The position numbers and the translations under genes were made by a program. The notes under the pieces are model-generated. The model ran no database searches, had not been told where the DNA came from, and worked only from the letters and a program-made list of their open reading frames with translations. Below, one piece after another: positions 42,010 to 52,515 of a DNA stretch of 64,000 bases. Position 1 is the stretch's first letter; each line of letters opens with the position of its first letter. Source of the DNA: Pyrenophora tritici-repentis (taxonomy: Eukaryota; Ascomycota; Dothideomycetes; Pleosporales; Pleosporaceae); the NCBI RefSeq assembly GCF_003171515.1, contig NC_089390.1:3348001-3412000 (forward strand). The letters are read 5' to 3'.

Positions 42010-43232
42010 ACTGGCTACTCTTGCGGCGATGAGTGGGAGGTTGGATCTGATATGCTTTGACTAGGCCAAGATTTAGGTCTCGGCGTCTTGTTACAGAGCA
42101 AGACGCACGACAACGGTGAGTCGCTTGTGAGCGCCCACCTCTAAGGCGCGTTCAACTTGGCGATGGCTTCGCGTAGGGTCGTCCCCTACACTAAGCCTAC
42201 GGGTGACTGTGTCCGGTATCCAGACTGGCGCACCCTCTCCAGAAATAGAAAGGTAAGAGTTGTAAAGACAGTAGTGCAGTAGCGAGTATTTGTGTTTCGT
42301 TACAGGCCAGTTAAGGCGGCTTCTTGTAGTCGCCTCCGTAAACCCACGCTGGGGCGGAGCGGCGGAGAGAGGAAAACTTGTGAAGATAGAGTCCCGCCAA
42401 CTTGGTGGTTTGTATAAACGACGCCGTAGCGTCTAGGAAGCCTAAGGGGGAGTTGAGACGAAAAAAAACAACAAAGATGGGTTCGCGATCAGTCGCAGTC
42501 GTGGACGGCGGCTAGCGGTGAGTTGTCGTGTGTGGTGTGAGTCGCAGACGTGTGGTGGCAGTCTCCAAATTCCAAATGGGACTGCGGGCGTTGTGGCAGT
42601 GATATTTGTAAAAGTGGTGGCGGGTGTCCGGTGGGACGTATGGTGAAATGTTGAGCGATGGTGCGGAACTTGTTATGATTTTGTAGGCGACGTCTGGGTC
42701 GTGCACAAGCTTTTTCTAGAGGCTGCGAGGTCGCCGTGTGGCCCCCAGTTGGGCCGAAGTGAACGCTACTGCCGACGCGGCTCGTGCATGTGACGCGTTC
42801 CTAGCCAGAAGCCGGGGATATCCAAGAGCAGCGTATTCTACTGACGTAGGGTCCACAGACGTATGAAGGGGTTACCGTGGGACGTGCAATAAAATGCTCC
42901 GATGGTTTGCCTTGATGTATCCTGGGCGCGGGCGAGGCATCTTGGACCAGCTTGGAACCTTTGACGGTGACGGCACTAATGCGGCTGCGGGCAAGACCCA
43001 GGACCCCGGTCGCCGCAAAGCCTCATATGCCTGAAGCAGTCGCGACTCAATAAGCCACCTCTTCCGAACCTGTCGTGACAAAGCCACTCGTTAGACAACC
43101 TTGGAACAAGCACGGAAGTGACGACCCGGCCCAACTCTAATCTGGTCGTGTTCAAATTGCAACAAATACACACACACACACACACACACACATACATACA
43201 TCGGTTCTCCATCATCCGCCGTAGTCAGCATC
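42010..43232. other. divergent intergenic region
   Basis: 1.2 kb between the CorA gene (minus) and SPC1 (plus), containing both promoters and a dinucleotide repeat at its right end. No gene is supported. Confidence 0.5.
43166..43200. repeat. (CA)n microsatellite in the SPC1 leader/promoter
   Basis: About 14 CA units followed by CATACATACAT, ending roughly 30 bp before the SPC1 ATG. It is likely length-variable. Confidence 0.9.
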
Positions 43233-43660
43233 ATGGCCGACCAGCTACTGGAGCAAGTGCGTGACGCCGTAGAGGGTCAGATTGTATGATATTTCCAGCA
43301 TTTCATAATGACATTTTGCGCTGCCTACAAGAAAAACTAACACATGCACAGGACTTTGAGGGCCAGCGACTCGCAGAGATGCTAAGTACAGTGTTGCTCG
43401 GTGCAGCTGGTGTAGGTTTCGACTTTCTGTTACATGCAAGCTTGTGAGGTTGACTGGTTTAGATTCTGGCCTTTGTCATCGGCTACATGCAACAAGATAT
43501 CCGCCTCGCCCTTTACGTTGGCCTCGCCGGCACCGCTCTCACCTTCCTCGTCGTTGTGCCACCGTGGCCTTTCTACAACAAGAACCCAGAGGACTGGCTG
43601 CCGCCGCACAACTCAACGTCACAGTACAACATTGCCGTAGACGGGCAGAAGGTGGGATAG
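43233..43660 (+). CDS. SPC1: signal peptidase complex subunit 1 (SPC12)
   Basis: A small three-exon gene: 43233-43283, 43352-43411 and 43463-43660. Introns are 68 and 51 bp (GTATGA...CTAACACATGCACAG and GTAGGT...CTGGTTTAG). The 102-residue product starts MADQLLEQVRDAVEGQI, then DFEGQRLAEMLSTVLLGAAG, two membrane helices (ILAFVIGYMQQDIRLALYVG and LAGTALTFLVVVPPW) and the family end WPFYNKNPEDWLPP. It is an accessory subunit of the ER signal peptidase, with both termini cytosolic, and helps keep membrane proteins from being cleaved. No single open frame covers it, so it is easy to miss. Confidence 0.93.
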
Positions 43661-43844
43661 TCAACATAGTCATAGGGACTTCATCATGACAATGGGACTT
43701 CATTTCAATCATATCCACCTATGCTACTACATCATGCTCTCGTAGCCCTGTTGTAAAGGCCGTACTAACGCCAGACGTCCAAACGAAACAAAAATACGTG
43801 TCCTCGGTGAAGCCATTCTCCCTATAGCTACTTGTTGCGAGCGT

Positions 43845-44301
43845 CTATCGGCCGTACTTCTGGAATTCCCAGTCTCGGTTGTCGAGCGGGCACACTTGTC
43901 GGGTCTTGAGCCATCGTGAGATGCAGTGGAAGTGGAAGGCGTGCTGGTATATGTTAGTTGATGAAGAATGGATTACAGCAACCATACGTACATTGCAGAT
44001 TCCCCATGCCACAGTGCACTCCTCGCTTGTCGCTGACGCTTGGTTGGCCTGGCACTCAATGCAGAGGTCCATGATGTGGTTACGGCAAATGGCGCAGTTG
44101 TCTACAACAATGTCCCACGCCCACAGCGCGACGGCGTTCCACTGAGTATTGTTAGCAGAGTGCCCACGTGCTTGATATTGACTGTCGTGTATTGTTTACC
44201 TTCTTCACTTCGAAGCGCTTCTTGTCGCCTTCTCCGCTGCCACCAGCCTTGGCCGTCTTCGTCTTGGCCGGGGGTGCATCTGCCATGTCGACATCCGCCA
44301 T
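43845..44301 (-). CDS. RBX1: RING-box protein 1 (Rbx1/Hrt1/Roc1)
   Basis: RING-H2 subunit of cullin-RING ligases that recruits the E2. Exons 44301-44200, 44141-43992 and 43943-43845, with 58- and 48-bp introns, give 116 residues. A flexible acidic/basic N-terminus ([20 protein letters not shown]) ends in [20 protein letters not shown], the strand that threads into the cullin. The RING follows: [40 protein letters not shown] and [15 protein letters not shown]. All eight Zn ligands of the RING-H2 and the extra Cys cluster are present, and the Trp after CPLDNRD is typical. Confidence 0.96.
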
Positions 44302-45096
44302 GATTATGTGATGTATCCAGGTGGTGGGGGGGTGTACGGGGACTTGGTTAACCTGACGGTGAGAGCTCGTGGAACGGGCACAGAGGTGATGCGAGAGCCG
44401 TGTGCAAGTTGGTGGCGCTTGACTTGGGTTGTCTTGCAGCTCAAACGCTCTACTATGGAAAGTAGCGAGGTGGTGGAGAAAGTGCTCCTGGCCTGTCTGC
44501 AAGTTGCAGGCGGAAGGCTACAGCGGCGAGCAGAGCAACGAAACGCCAAGACCAGGCCCTGTATTCCTCAGGTACGGTTCAACGTGACAGATGAGAGCGG
44601 GCAGACATCTAATCGCCCAAGCACAAGGGTGAAAACTGTGTCAGAAGTTCCAACGCCGCATTTGCGCAACGTCTCAGATACAATGGCAGCCTCTCACCCT
44701 CGCCCACGTCTATGCCCAGCTGCGACTATTGTCCAGCCTCAGCCCTACGCCGCCGCAATCGTCAGTGCGCCTCGCCGAGATCAGCCTTGTTTGTCCACAG
44801 CCACCTCCACGCTGCCACTACGCATTCACCACTCACTCCCACTCTCTATCACTCCGCTTCATAGCACCCGACGCGCGTGCCTATCTATACCCCGCCAATC
44901 TGGACATGATAACTTCAAACAACAACGCTTTCACACAAACACTCCCACCCATCCAGACAACAACCACAACAACCATCGCGTCATCGCGCACTGCCCTGCC
45001 CACCTCTGAATCTCCATCCTCGCCCGTCCGCCTACGACCAGCCAGATAACACCAAACTACAAACCTAATACCGTAAACACAGTAATAGCAATCCAT
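44302..45096. other. divergent intergenic region
   Basis: 0.8 kb between RBX1 (minus) and the next plus-strand gene. The plus-strand frame 44308-45009 is open but reads as Thr/Pro/His/Arg-rich translation of CA-rich leader sequence. It probably holds two promoters and 5' leaders. Confidence 0.5.
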
Positions 45097-46749
45097 ATGT
45101 CGACTGCCCAGATTGCCGCGTCCCCACGCGCACCGAGGGGCAAGCCGCAGAGCCCAGCCCAAGCGCCCAACAAGACACCCGGCCGGCAGTCACAGCGGAA
45201 GCCGCGCAACCAGCGTGCGCCAAATTCGCACAACGACCAGAATGCGCCGGGAGCGTCGCCGCGTCGTTTGCCCGCAGATGCCGCCGACAGCGCCGCCTAC
45301 TCGGGCGAAGAGTCACAGCGACCGACAGCGCCGCGCAGCATGAAGAAGCACCACCAAGCCTATGCCTCCGACCGCGTCTTCTCTCCCGCGGAATCAGCTC
45401 CTGTTCCGATCCATCCGTCTGCCACCCCGGTCAAGATCCAAGGTGCATATGCCGGGCCTACCTTTCATGCCTCGCCTGCGCCCTCTGCTCTTCCCATACC
45501 CAAGTTTCTTTCTCGTTCTGTGCCGGCGAAGACACGTGCTGGTCCACCAACGCCTCCACCAGAAGATAGTTCAGACTCTGCTTCTCCGAGTCCTTCTGCT
45601 TCTCCTTCCCGTGCCCCAGTGACCTTTCCCCCGCGTAATGAACAGTCTCCACTGGATCTGCTTTTTCAGGCCGATGCAGCTGAGAGAGCCAACAACAACT
45701 TCGGAGGCCCTATTCCCCACAGTCCCTTCCACCAGGCCAGACCCCATCACTTCAAGCATGACTCATACCATTCGCTGAATGGCGTCTTTCCTTTAGAGCT
45801 TGACGGTGAAAGCAAAAAGGCGCACATGTCCCCACCCCCGGCGGCATCACCAGCTTCGCAACGCTCTGTGACTGATCCCAACAAGGTCCCACAGCTCAAG
45901 GACATGCATCAACCAGGTAATGGAAATGATGTCATGCAGGACCTCCTTAGCCGCTTATCCATGTCGCAGAAGAACTCAACGGCTGCAACACCGCCTCAAC
46001 CAGGCACTCAGGCTCTGCCGGCTTCACAGTCGCGTCAAACACCCTCGCCTTTCCTTGATGGACGGCCTCTGGTCAGAAGTGCCTCCGGTCCGACTACTCC
46101 CCAGACACAGCCCCCGAACCAGGATTCCGCCAACTTTTTCTATGGGAACAAAAACCTCTCTCCGCTGTTCAAAGCAGCAAAGGGTGAGTCACCAAAGCGC
46201 AACTCTGGCCTCCGTACCGAAATCACTGCCGATTCCCCCATGATAGGACAGGGTACCTTCCAGGGATTTGCTTCCGTTCCTCCACACGTCATGGATCCCA
46301 ACACCTTCTCTCGGGACCAGCCAGGACACAACCATGAGGCACCTTCAAATGCGCGTCATATGTCAGCCCCGGTTGTGCAGCCGTTTCAGCAGAGCCCAAA
46401 CAACCGCAGGAAGACACCTGGTAGGCAACCCTATCAAGCGCGTCCTGAGTCATACCCATCCAGGGGTAACATGACTGGTCCTGGTCCTGGTCCTGGTCCG
46501 GGGCCCAAACCTCGCAAGGCAGCCATGAACAGTCCTCCTGCGTCAGCACCCAAGCCTGCCGTTACCATGATGTCCTTCGTCCCCGCATCTGTTGCTGCGA
46601 AACGCAAGCCGGCTACTATCCCTTCAGCCGCTGCTGCCCCCGCCCCACAGATGAAAACTTCCACACCTTCCGATTCGTCATCTTTGGAGCAGGACCTCAA
46701 GCGTTTACTTAATCTCAACTCGGCTGGCGAAACGTCCAGCGTGAGATAA
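45097..46749 (+). CDS. proline-rich disordered protein with an EDC1/PNRC-like motif
   Basis: A 550-residue ORF dominated by Pro, Ser, Gln and Asn. One short stretch stands out as conserved-looking: YAGPTFHASPAPSALPIPKF near residues 117-137. It resembles the YAG...LPxPxF segment of the yeast decapping activators Edc1/Edc2 and animal PNRC proteins, in which an LPxP core binds Dcp1 and a preceding YAG segment touches Dcp2. Further short helices are NEQSPLDLLFQAD, DVMQDLLSRLSMSQK and a C-terminal LEQDLKRLLNL. A GP-repeat (GPGPGPGPGPK) lies near 465. If the motif is real the protein acts in P-body mRNA decapping; otherwise it is simply a disordered fungal protein. Confidence 0.75.
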   Translation: MSTAQIAASPRAPRGKPQSPAQAPNKTPGRQSQRKPRNQRAPNSHNDQNAPGASPRRLPADAADSAAYSGEESQRPTAPRSMKKHHQAYASDRVFSPAESAPVPIHPSATPVKIQGAYAGPTFHASPAPSALPIPKFLSRSVPAKTRAGPPTPPPEDSSDSASPSPSASPSRAPVTFPPRNEQSPLDLLFQADAAERANNNFGGPIPHSPFHQARPHHFKHDSYHSLNGVFPLELDGESKKAHMSPPPAASPASQRSVTDPNKVPQLKDMHQPGNGNDVMQDLLSRLSMSQKNSTAATPPQPGTQALPASQSRQTPSPFLDGRPLVRSASGPTTPQTQPPNQDSANFFYGNKNLSPLFKAAKGESPKRNSGLRTEITADSPMIGQGTFQGFASVPPHVMDPNTFSRDQPGHNHEAPSNARHMSAPVVQPFQQSPNNRRKTPGRQPYQARPESYPSRGNMTGPGPGPGPGPKPRKAAMNSPPASAPKPAVTMMSFVPASVAAKRKPATIPSAAAAPAPQMKTSTPSDSSSLEQDLKRLLNLNSAGETSSVR

Positions 46750-47775
46750 TCTGCCATCTTGGTCGACTTGTTCATAAACACGCCATATCTAGGCACATTT
46801 CCTTTCAATTGCGTTGTTTTGTTCATATGGGATTTCTAGCGTTTCCATGTAGTCATGTTTCATGACAGTGCTTTCTGTTCATTTGGAGTTTGGCGTTTCC
46901 AATGACTATACGTCATTAGTTTTCGGTGCATGTAGTGTGGATTGACGGGAATGCCTCGGGTACGTCGACCCAGCACAAGATTTTCTTTTGTCATTGTTCA
47001 TTGATGGGTACATGAACATGGTATTCCAAGAGCTGGATGGTGGGTTTTCTCGTCATCATGTTTGCTGCGTTTGTGTACAAGCGCTTTTTGGAGTTGTCTC
47101 AACTGGCTGTGCGAAGTGAGCTTCTCCCGACAACGTCTGCTGTCCATGTCTTTGGATCTAGGCACGACTCGACCATCAACACTACAACACCACAAATCTC
47201 AAGTAAAAATCAAGAAAAAAATAAGGGCATGATGCTCGGCTCTGGTGCTTCCCTCGGGAAGCTCAGAGTTTTCATGTCCAACACTCGCTTCCCCTCAGTA
47301 TTCATTGGTGACGGTGAGATGGTTTCCATCGGCCTCATTTCTATTATGCACAGTTATCCTACCAGATTTCTCTTTGATTGTCTCGTTGACTGGATGATCC
47401 CATTCGGTTTATTAGTCGCTGAGGGTGTCGTTTCGACGGTGACGTAGAGGGTGCATATGATCAAAATACCGTACAGTATTTCCTCTTTCAGCCAATAGCT
47501 ACAGATAACGAGCTTATCCAACTACTAGCTCTCAAAGGTTTCCACGTGCGCTATATGTTCGCGCTGGCTTGGCAGCGGTTATAGTGCACCACACCGTGAG
47601 GTGCTCAAACGGGCGCAATTCTGATTCACCATCATCACGGCGCGCTCATCGCATAAGGTCTTTTGTGCTTCCACGCTTGTCGGCCCAAGGTCCAACCGAG
47701 CGACACTTCTTGCCTCGACTTTCATTCCATCCTGATCAACGCATTGCGTCTGCTTGATTGTTGCGGTCAGCTAAC
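46750..47775. other. intergenic region
   Basis: 1.0 kb between two plus-strand genes. An ORF at 47037-47447 is open but has no domain or convincing start context. It is taken as 3' UTR plus promoter. Confidence 0.5.
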
Positions 47776-49168
47776 ATGAAGAGCCTCCGGAGCAAAGGTA
47801 AGCAACTTACAGTGTTTTCTTCCGATCCAGTCCCCTCCTGATAAGCTGTACTCATCATGATGTAGCCTCGCGCTTCTTTCGAGATAGCCCAACCCCGGAT
47901 GAGAAGGTCGCCGTGACCGACGCGTCAGATGTAGACTTTGATGCCGGCATACAAAGCGCAGAAGTGACGAGAAAACGTAAGTCTAAACTCTCAACTACGC
48001 GACTAATCTCTAATCATCGCCTGCAGCGTCACGATTCTTTGGTCGCAAGAAGGACAAGCTCGACAAACCACTCCCCACTCCGCCGTCAACCTCTTCGTCG
48101 TCATCTACACTACTCGCTTCAGTCACAAAGCCGGTCGCTCCTTGTGACAACGGAAATGGTTTCGACGACTTGCCAGACTACGACGACGAGGATGAGGCAG
48201 AGTCGTCTCAAACTGCTTCAACTTCACACGACTCATCCATCACTCCAGAGCAGAATTGTACAGTTGATGAGTCGAAGGCGCCCAAGATCAAACCCCGCTC
48301 CAGCTTCTCAGCGTTGAAGAACAAGAGTACGACAATCACCGACTTTATTCGCTTCTGCAAAGCCAGTCTAACATGGAAACTAGGCTCACGTCTCTTCGGT
48401 GGCATGAAAGGCGTTGACTGTTCGCACTCACCGCCGCCTCCTCCGCCCTTGCCACAGATTCCGGTCGATATCGTGGCACCCAAGACGCGCAGACGAGTTC
48501 TCACGCCATATTCCACAGCTCGAAGTTCTCGTTCGTCTCTCCCCCACGCTCAAGGTCGCAGCATCTCCATCTCGCGGCCTCAACCCATGCCACAGCTATG
48601 CAATCTCCCGATACCAGAGAACGCAATGACCGTTCCTTTTGAGAAGCGTCCTGGCCCGCCACCGACTCGCCCCGATCGCCCCGAGAGCCTAGATGAGGAG
48701 ACTCTGGCATTCATGCAAGAGGCTGGTGTGCGCATGGTCTACTCCTCCAGTCACCGCGTCAGCGCTAGCACAGCAACTACATCCACCACCCGCAGTCAGA
48801 CCAGCTCCATCGAAGCACGTCTCGGATTTCCCTGCGGATTTGGTACTCCGCGCAACTTCTCCATCGATTCCCCCCTCGCCGCACGCTTCGTCCCAGATCC
48901 TTCCCAGCGCCTCCCCGTCCGCGATAGTGACGGCAGTCTAAGGTTCAGTCGCTTCAGCGAGTACGTCAAATACAAGTCAAGTAGCGTGGATGGCGTGGAT
49001 GGCGTGGATGCAGAGGACCGTGAGCTTGGCCCAATTGAGCAGTACCGCGCTATCTCAAAAGAAGCTGACTGGGCCCTGGAAAAGCGGGTGAGTCGCGAGG
49101 ATGGAAAGCAGGGCGGTATGCTGTTCCGGGATCAGTATGGAGGCTTTCACTTTGTCGCGGACATCTAG
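47776..49168 (+). CDS. unrecognised fungal protein, basic and Ser/Pro-rich
   Basis: Three exons, 47776-47797, 47866-47976 and 48027-49168, are joined by 68- and 50-bp GT-AG introns, giving 424 residues. The frame choice is supported because both junctions are in phase and each leads into a similar basic motif (SKASRFFRDSPTPDEK and PSRFFGRKKDKL). An acidic patch follows (DDLPDYDDEDEAE), then TDFIRFCKASLTWKLGSRLF, a Pro-rich linker, PPPTRPDRPESLDEETLAFM and a compact C-terminus (EADWALEKRVSREDGKQGG to FHFVADI). I do not recognise a domain. The last 22 codons lie inside the first copy of a 160-bp tandem duplication. Confidence 0.75.
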
Positions 49169-49420
49169 CTCATCTGCATGATGAAGGGAACTAAAAGTTT
49201 ACATGTCGTAGTCCGGATCCCGTGGGAGGATCATAGATAGTCACGTTAGAATGTGTTTAGTATGGAAAGCAGGACGGTATGCTGTTCCGGGATCAGTATG
49301 ATGGCTTTCACTTTGTCGCGGACATCTAGGTTATCTGGATGAAGGGAACTAAAAGTTTACATGTCGTTGTCCGGATCCCATGAGAGGATCACAGATAGTC
49401 ACGGCAGAATATGGTTAGCA
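49102..49420 (+). repeat. 160-bp tandem duplication spanning a gene's 3' end
   Basis: Copy 1 (49102-49261) holds the last codons, stop and proximal 3' flank of the preceding gene. Copy 2 (49262 to about 49420) repeats it with the same spacing and scattered substitutions plus a small indel: GGTATGCTGTTCCGGGATCA, then TTTGTCGCGGACATCTAG, then AACTAAAAGTTTACATGTCG in both. Confidence 0.95.
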
Positions 49421-49741
49421 TGCCAGATTAATAAGGCAGAAATGTTTAAAAAGTGTAATTCGGTGCTGCCGTGTTCTCTAAGACGTTGTGCATGAACCCA
49501 CCCTTACCCGGGGCTAAGAATGCAGGTATGACGATCGGCCGTCCCACCTCAAACGCCCAATGCGGTTAGTCGAACAGTACGGTAGGTAGCAGGCGACAGC
49601 GAGCAATCGTTTTCCGCTAGCACCCCCTCCCACAATAGCAGGCGATTGTATTTAGAGTTTTTTTAATCTCCCCGACCGGTCATCTAAGCCTCTCTAATTC
49701 TTTCTTTACCCGGTTACATAATCATCATGGCAGCATGGAAA
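49421..49741. other. intergenic region
   Basis: 320 bp between the tandem duplication and the next, degraded gene. Nothing recognised. Confidence 0.5.
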
Positions 49742-50615
49742 TGAAGTCGCGCTGACAACATCTCCTCGAACGCTGAACCAGCGCTGAAAACGCCGAAGAA
49801 AGCATGCCGTGAGCCATCGTCGTTCAAAGGCACTAGAAGCGTGAAAGTCTCGTGAAATGAAGAGTGGGATAAGCATTTCAAGAAGCGCATTGGTACTACG
49901 ACAGAGCGTCTGTGGTTTGGTGGGGGCTTCAAGTTGACTGAGTAAGTTGTGTATGACCTTGGGTGTGGGCATGAAAAACTCTGCTGACGACGTTGGGTGA
50001 ACAGTCAGCATATCGATGATCTACTGGGATTGAGTCTGGCGTCTCCCAAGGATTTGGAGGTCATCGGGTTCACATATGAGGATGTGAGCTACGCAGCTCA
50101 TAACGGTGAGTGTGCCATGCAACGGCAGTCCTGCTCTCGAACCTATATTTATTTCAGCCACATATGCAATCGGTCTGACAGACGCCGGCATAACTAGACT
50201 CGCACTCCACTGCCCCAAGCTTAACAAAGTAGAACTGCCTGGTACATCTCACCTAGGAGACGAAGCAAACCTCAGTCTCCTGGAGCACTGCCCCGATCTC
50301 GGATACCTACAATTCACATATGCGTCTGGAAACCACAGGAGCACCTCGGAGCAGTGGATCGAAACATTCCGTGCTCATCCTGAATGGGCACCGAGTCTCA
50401 AGACGCTGCGTATTGATCGTAGCCACCCTCTTTCCAAGCTGTTGCAGGAGCTGGGGAAAGAGAGGCCAGAACTTACGTTTGAGCTGATGCGTACGAGGGA
50501 GGAGAAGATATGGGGAGACTGGGAGTTGGACGTCACAGCGGAAACGTTTAAGAATGGGAAAGAGTGTAAGTCGAGGGAGACAGGCGATTCCCGGATTGAT
50601 CCGTTTGAGGCATGA
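49742..50615 (+). pseudogene. leucine-rich, F-box-like family paralogue, probably disabled
   Basis: Exon blocks 49745-49941, 50005-50105 and 50158-50615, joined at GTAAGT, GTGAGT and CAG sites, reproduce the structure and phases of the intact paralogue at 51138-52227. Matching segments are RIGTTTERLWFGGGFKLTE with VIGTSTQKIKFGYACELAE, FTYEDVSYAAHN with FDYKDVDYKAHN, LPGTSHLGDEANLSLLEHCP with LPGANLNDDALLDCLAWC, and EEKIWGDWELDV with EEKKWGSWDLVV. In the first block an in-frame TGA at 49853-49855 interrupts the frame, and no ATG in this frame lies between it and the first intron. The distal exons are undamaged, so an altered start is the alternative. The product would bear leucine-rich repeats like fungal F-box adaptors. 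Confidence 0.7.
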
Positions 50616-51137
50616 TTTCTCTGAGTTGTTTCTAAGACAGCTCGTTCCTTAGAGATGGGATAGAAGATCAGTCCAGGCTGGAAGAAAGGGAGTGGTGGTG
50701 GTGGTGGTAGTATGTACACTGACGATACCATCGCTCTCAATGTACACCTTAATGTCAACCACGAAAAGCTTCTAGCAATGAAAGTACAATCTCAGTGCCA
50801 CTGCAATAGTGTGAAATATTACAGCGGCTGGCGCGTTAAACACGGAACGCGTACCCAACTTTCCGTGCATGAGACCTCTCAGGCAAAGCAATATTATAAT
50901 ACCACCAGAAGCAATTCGGTCCGTCATCTAGAACCGGAAGCCCCGGATACAGAAATACGTTATACGCTAGCAAGGTATGCGCTCTGAGACATTCATCGCG
51001 AAATTTCGCGAACGCGTTCGGGGCTGGGAAGATCGCCGACTAGGATAATTTCCATGTACAAATGCACAATAAACTCGTCCTTCCTTTCATTCCTCCTTCA
51101 CTATCACTTCAATCTACAGTTCTCAATCCTAGAAAAG
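50616..51137. other. intergenic region between the two paralogues
   Basis: 0.5 kb, with a short GGT repeat near 50695 that reads GTGGTGGTGGTGGTAG. It probably holds the promoter of the downstream paralogue. No gene is supported. Confidence 0.5.
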
Positions 51138-52227
51138 ATGCCGCCAATTCGCACACAAAAGAAATATTCCTCTCCTCTGCGAGGCGTACCCAGTCTCGCA
51201 GCCTTTGGCTTCAGGCCTATTCCCAAAGAGGATGCGCTAGTGACAGCAGCGGTTCGTGCCGCCGCACCTGCATCTGCACTTCCATTCCCACCTTCCTCAC
51301 CAGCGAGCAACTCGTACTCGTGTGTAGACGTAGTATCACAACAAGCATTGTCGACTTCACAGTCAGTCCCTACTGTCCAAGAAGTCGCAAAGCCCAAGCC
51401 TCGTCTTCTCAGGCCCCTAGTCCGGGGTGAACGCAATGTTGTCATCACGGACTCGAGGAGGGATTGGGACGGCCAGTATTACAGAGTCATTGGGACGTCG
51501 ACACAAAAAATCAAATTTGGATATGCTTGTGAATTAGCAGAGTATGTTGAATCTACTTACGACCTGGTGACTACCTATTATGATCGATGATTATGATACA
51601 CAAAACCGCCTGGTTATCTGGTAATGCTGTACGTAACCCAAGATAAAAACTAACCGTACAGCCCCTCTCCCTTAGCAACCGCATCAACGATATAGTCTCC
51701 CTCGGTCCCAAAGTCTGTAACAACATGGATTTTGAATTCGACTACAAAGACGTCGACTACAAGGCCCACAACGGTATATATCCTCTCCGTCCCTCCAGCC
51801 CATTGTTCCCCAAACTAACATTCCAAAAAAAGACGCCCAGGGCATAACCCCCACCGCTCTACTCACCCTCGTAGAAATTAGCCCCTCGCTCAAAAAGATC
51901 TCCCTGCCCGGAGCCAACCTCAACGACGACGCCCTCCTCGACTGCCTCGCCTGGTGCCAAAAACTAACACATCTCGAAATTACGGGCACGGGCATTACCG
52001 GAACCGCATTTTTGGAGGCGGCTGAGAACCCGGATTGGGCGCCGGGCCTGAAGAAGCTGAGGGTGCCGCGAGGAAATACAAAGTATATGCGGGCTATGAG
52101 GGTTTTGGGGAGGGCGAGACCCCAGCTGACCATTGAGCTTGTGTGGTATAGCGAGGAGAAGAAGTGGGGTTCGTGGGACTTGGTGGTGGTATCCGAGAAA
52201 TATAGGAAAGGGAGGAAAGTTTATTAG
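51138..52227 (+). CDS. leucine-rich, F-box-like family protein (intact paralogue)
   Basis: Exons 51138-51541, 51676-51773 and 51833-52227 give 298 residues. Introns are 134 bp (GTATGT...CTTAG) and 59 bp (GTATAT...CTAACATTCC...AAAG). The N-terminus is basic and Ser/Pro/Ala-rich (MPPIRTQKKYSSPLRG). From about residue 105 come short strand-helix repeats: VVITDSRRDWDGQYYRVIG, then PTALLTLVEISPSLKKISLP, CLAWCQKLTHLEITGTGITG, PDWAPGLKKLRVPRG and RARPQLTIELVWYSEEKKWG, a layout like the leucine-rich part of fungal F-box proteins. No F-box is seen in this model. It is a tandem relative of the gene at 49742. Function is unknown; substrate recognition is a guess. Confidence 0.75.
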
Positions 52228-52515
52228 CGGCGGGGGTGGTAGTGTTGGGGCTTCATTTGTCTTCTCATGGGCTGTATCCTTGTTTTTAATTCATGCAAAT
52301 TCAGTGTACGGCTTGCAGGGTCTATACACCCATGTTTTCTTTTGTATCCCAGGAATGAAGATAAACCCTCTACTGTTGGTAAATTGTGATAACACGCTTT
52401 GTTCCCCATGCACTTGACAAGAACCTGTAGAGTTAACCTTTTGCCTCGTGTAACTACCTAAATATTACTGGACGATGATATATCCCTGCTACTATCTATA
52501 CAACTATTTCCTTCT

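Noticed and set aside
43166..43200. CRISPR or other structured array
   Set aside because: A simple dinucleotide repeat in a eukaryotic promoter.
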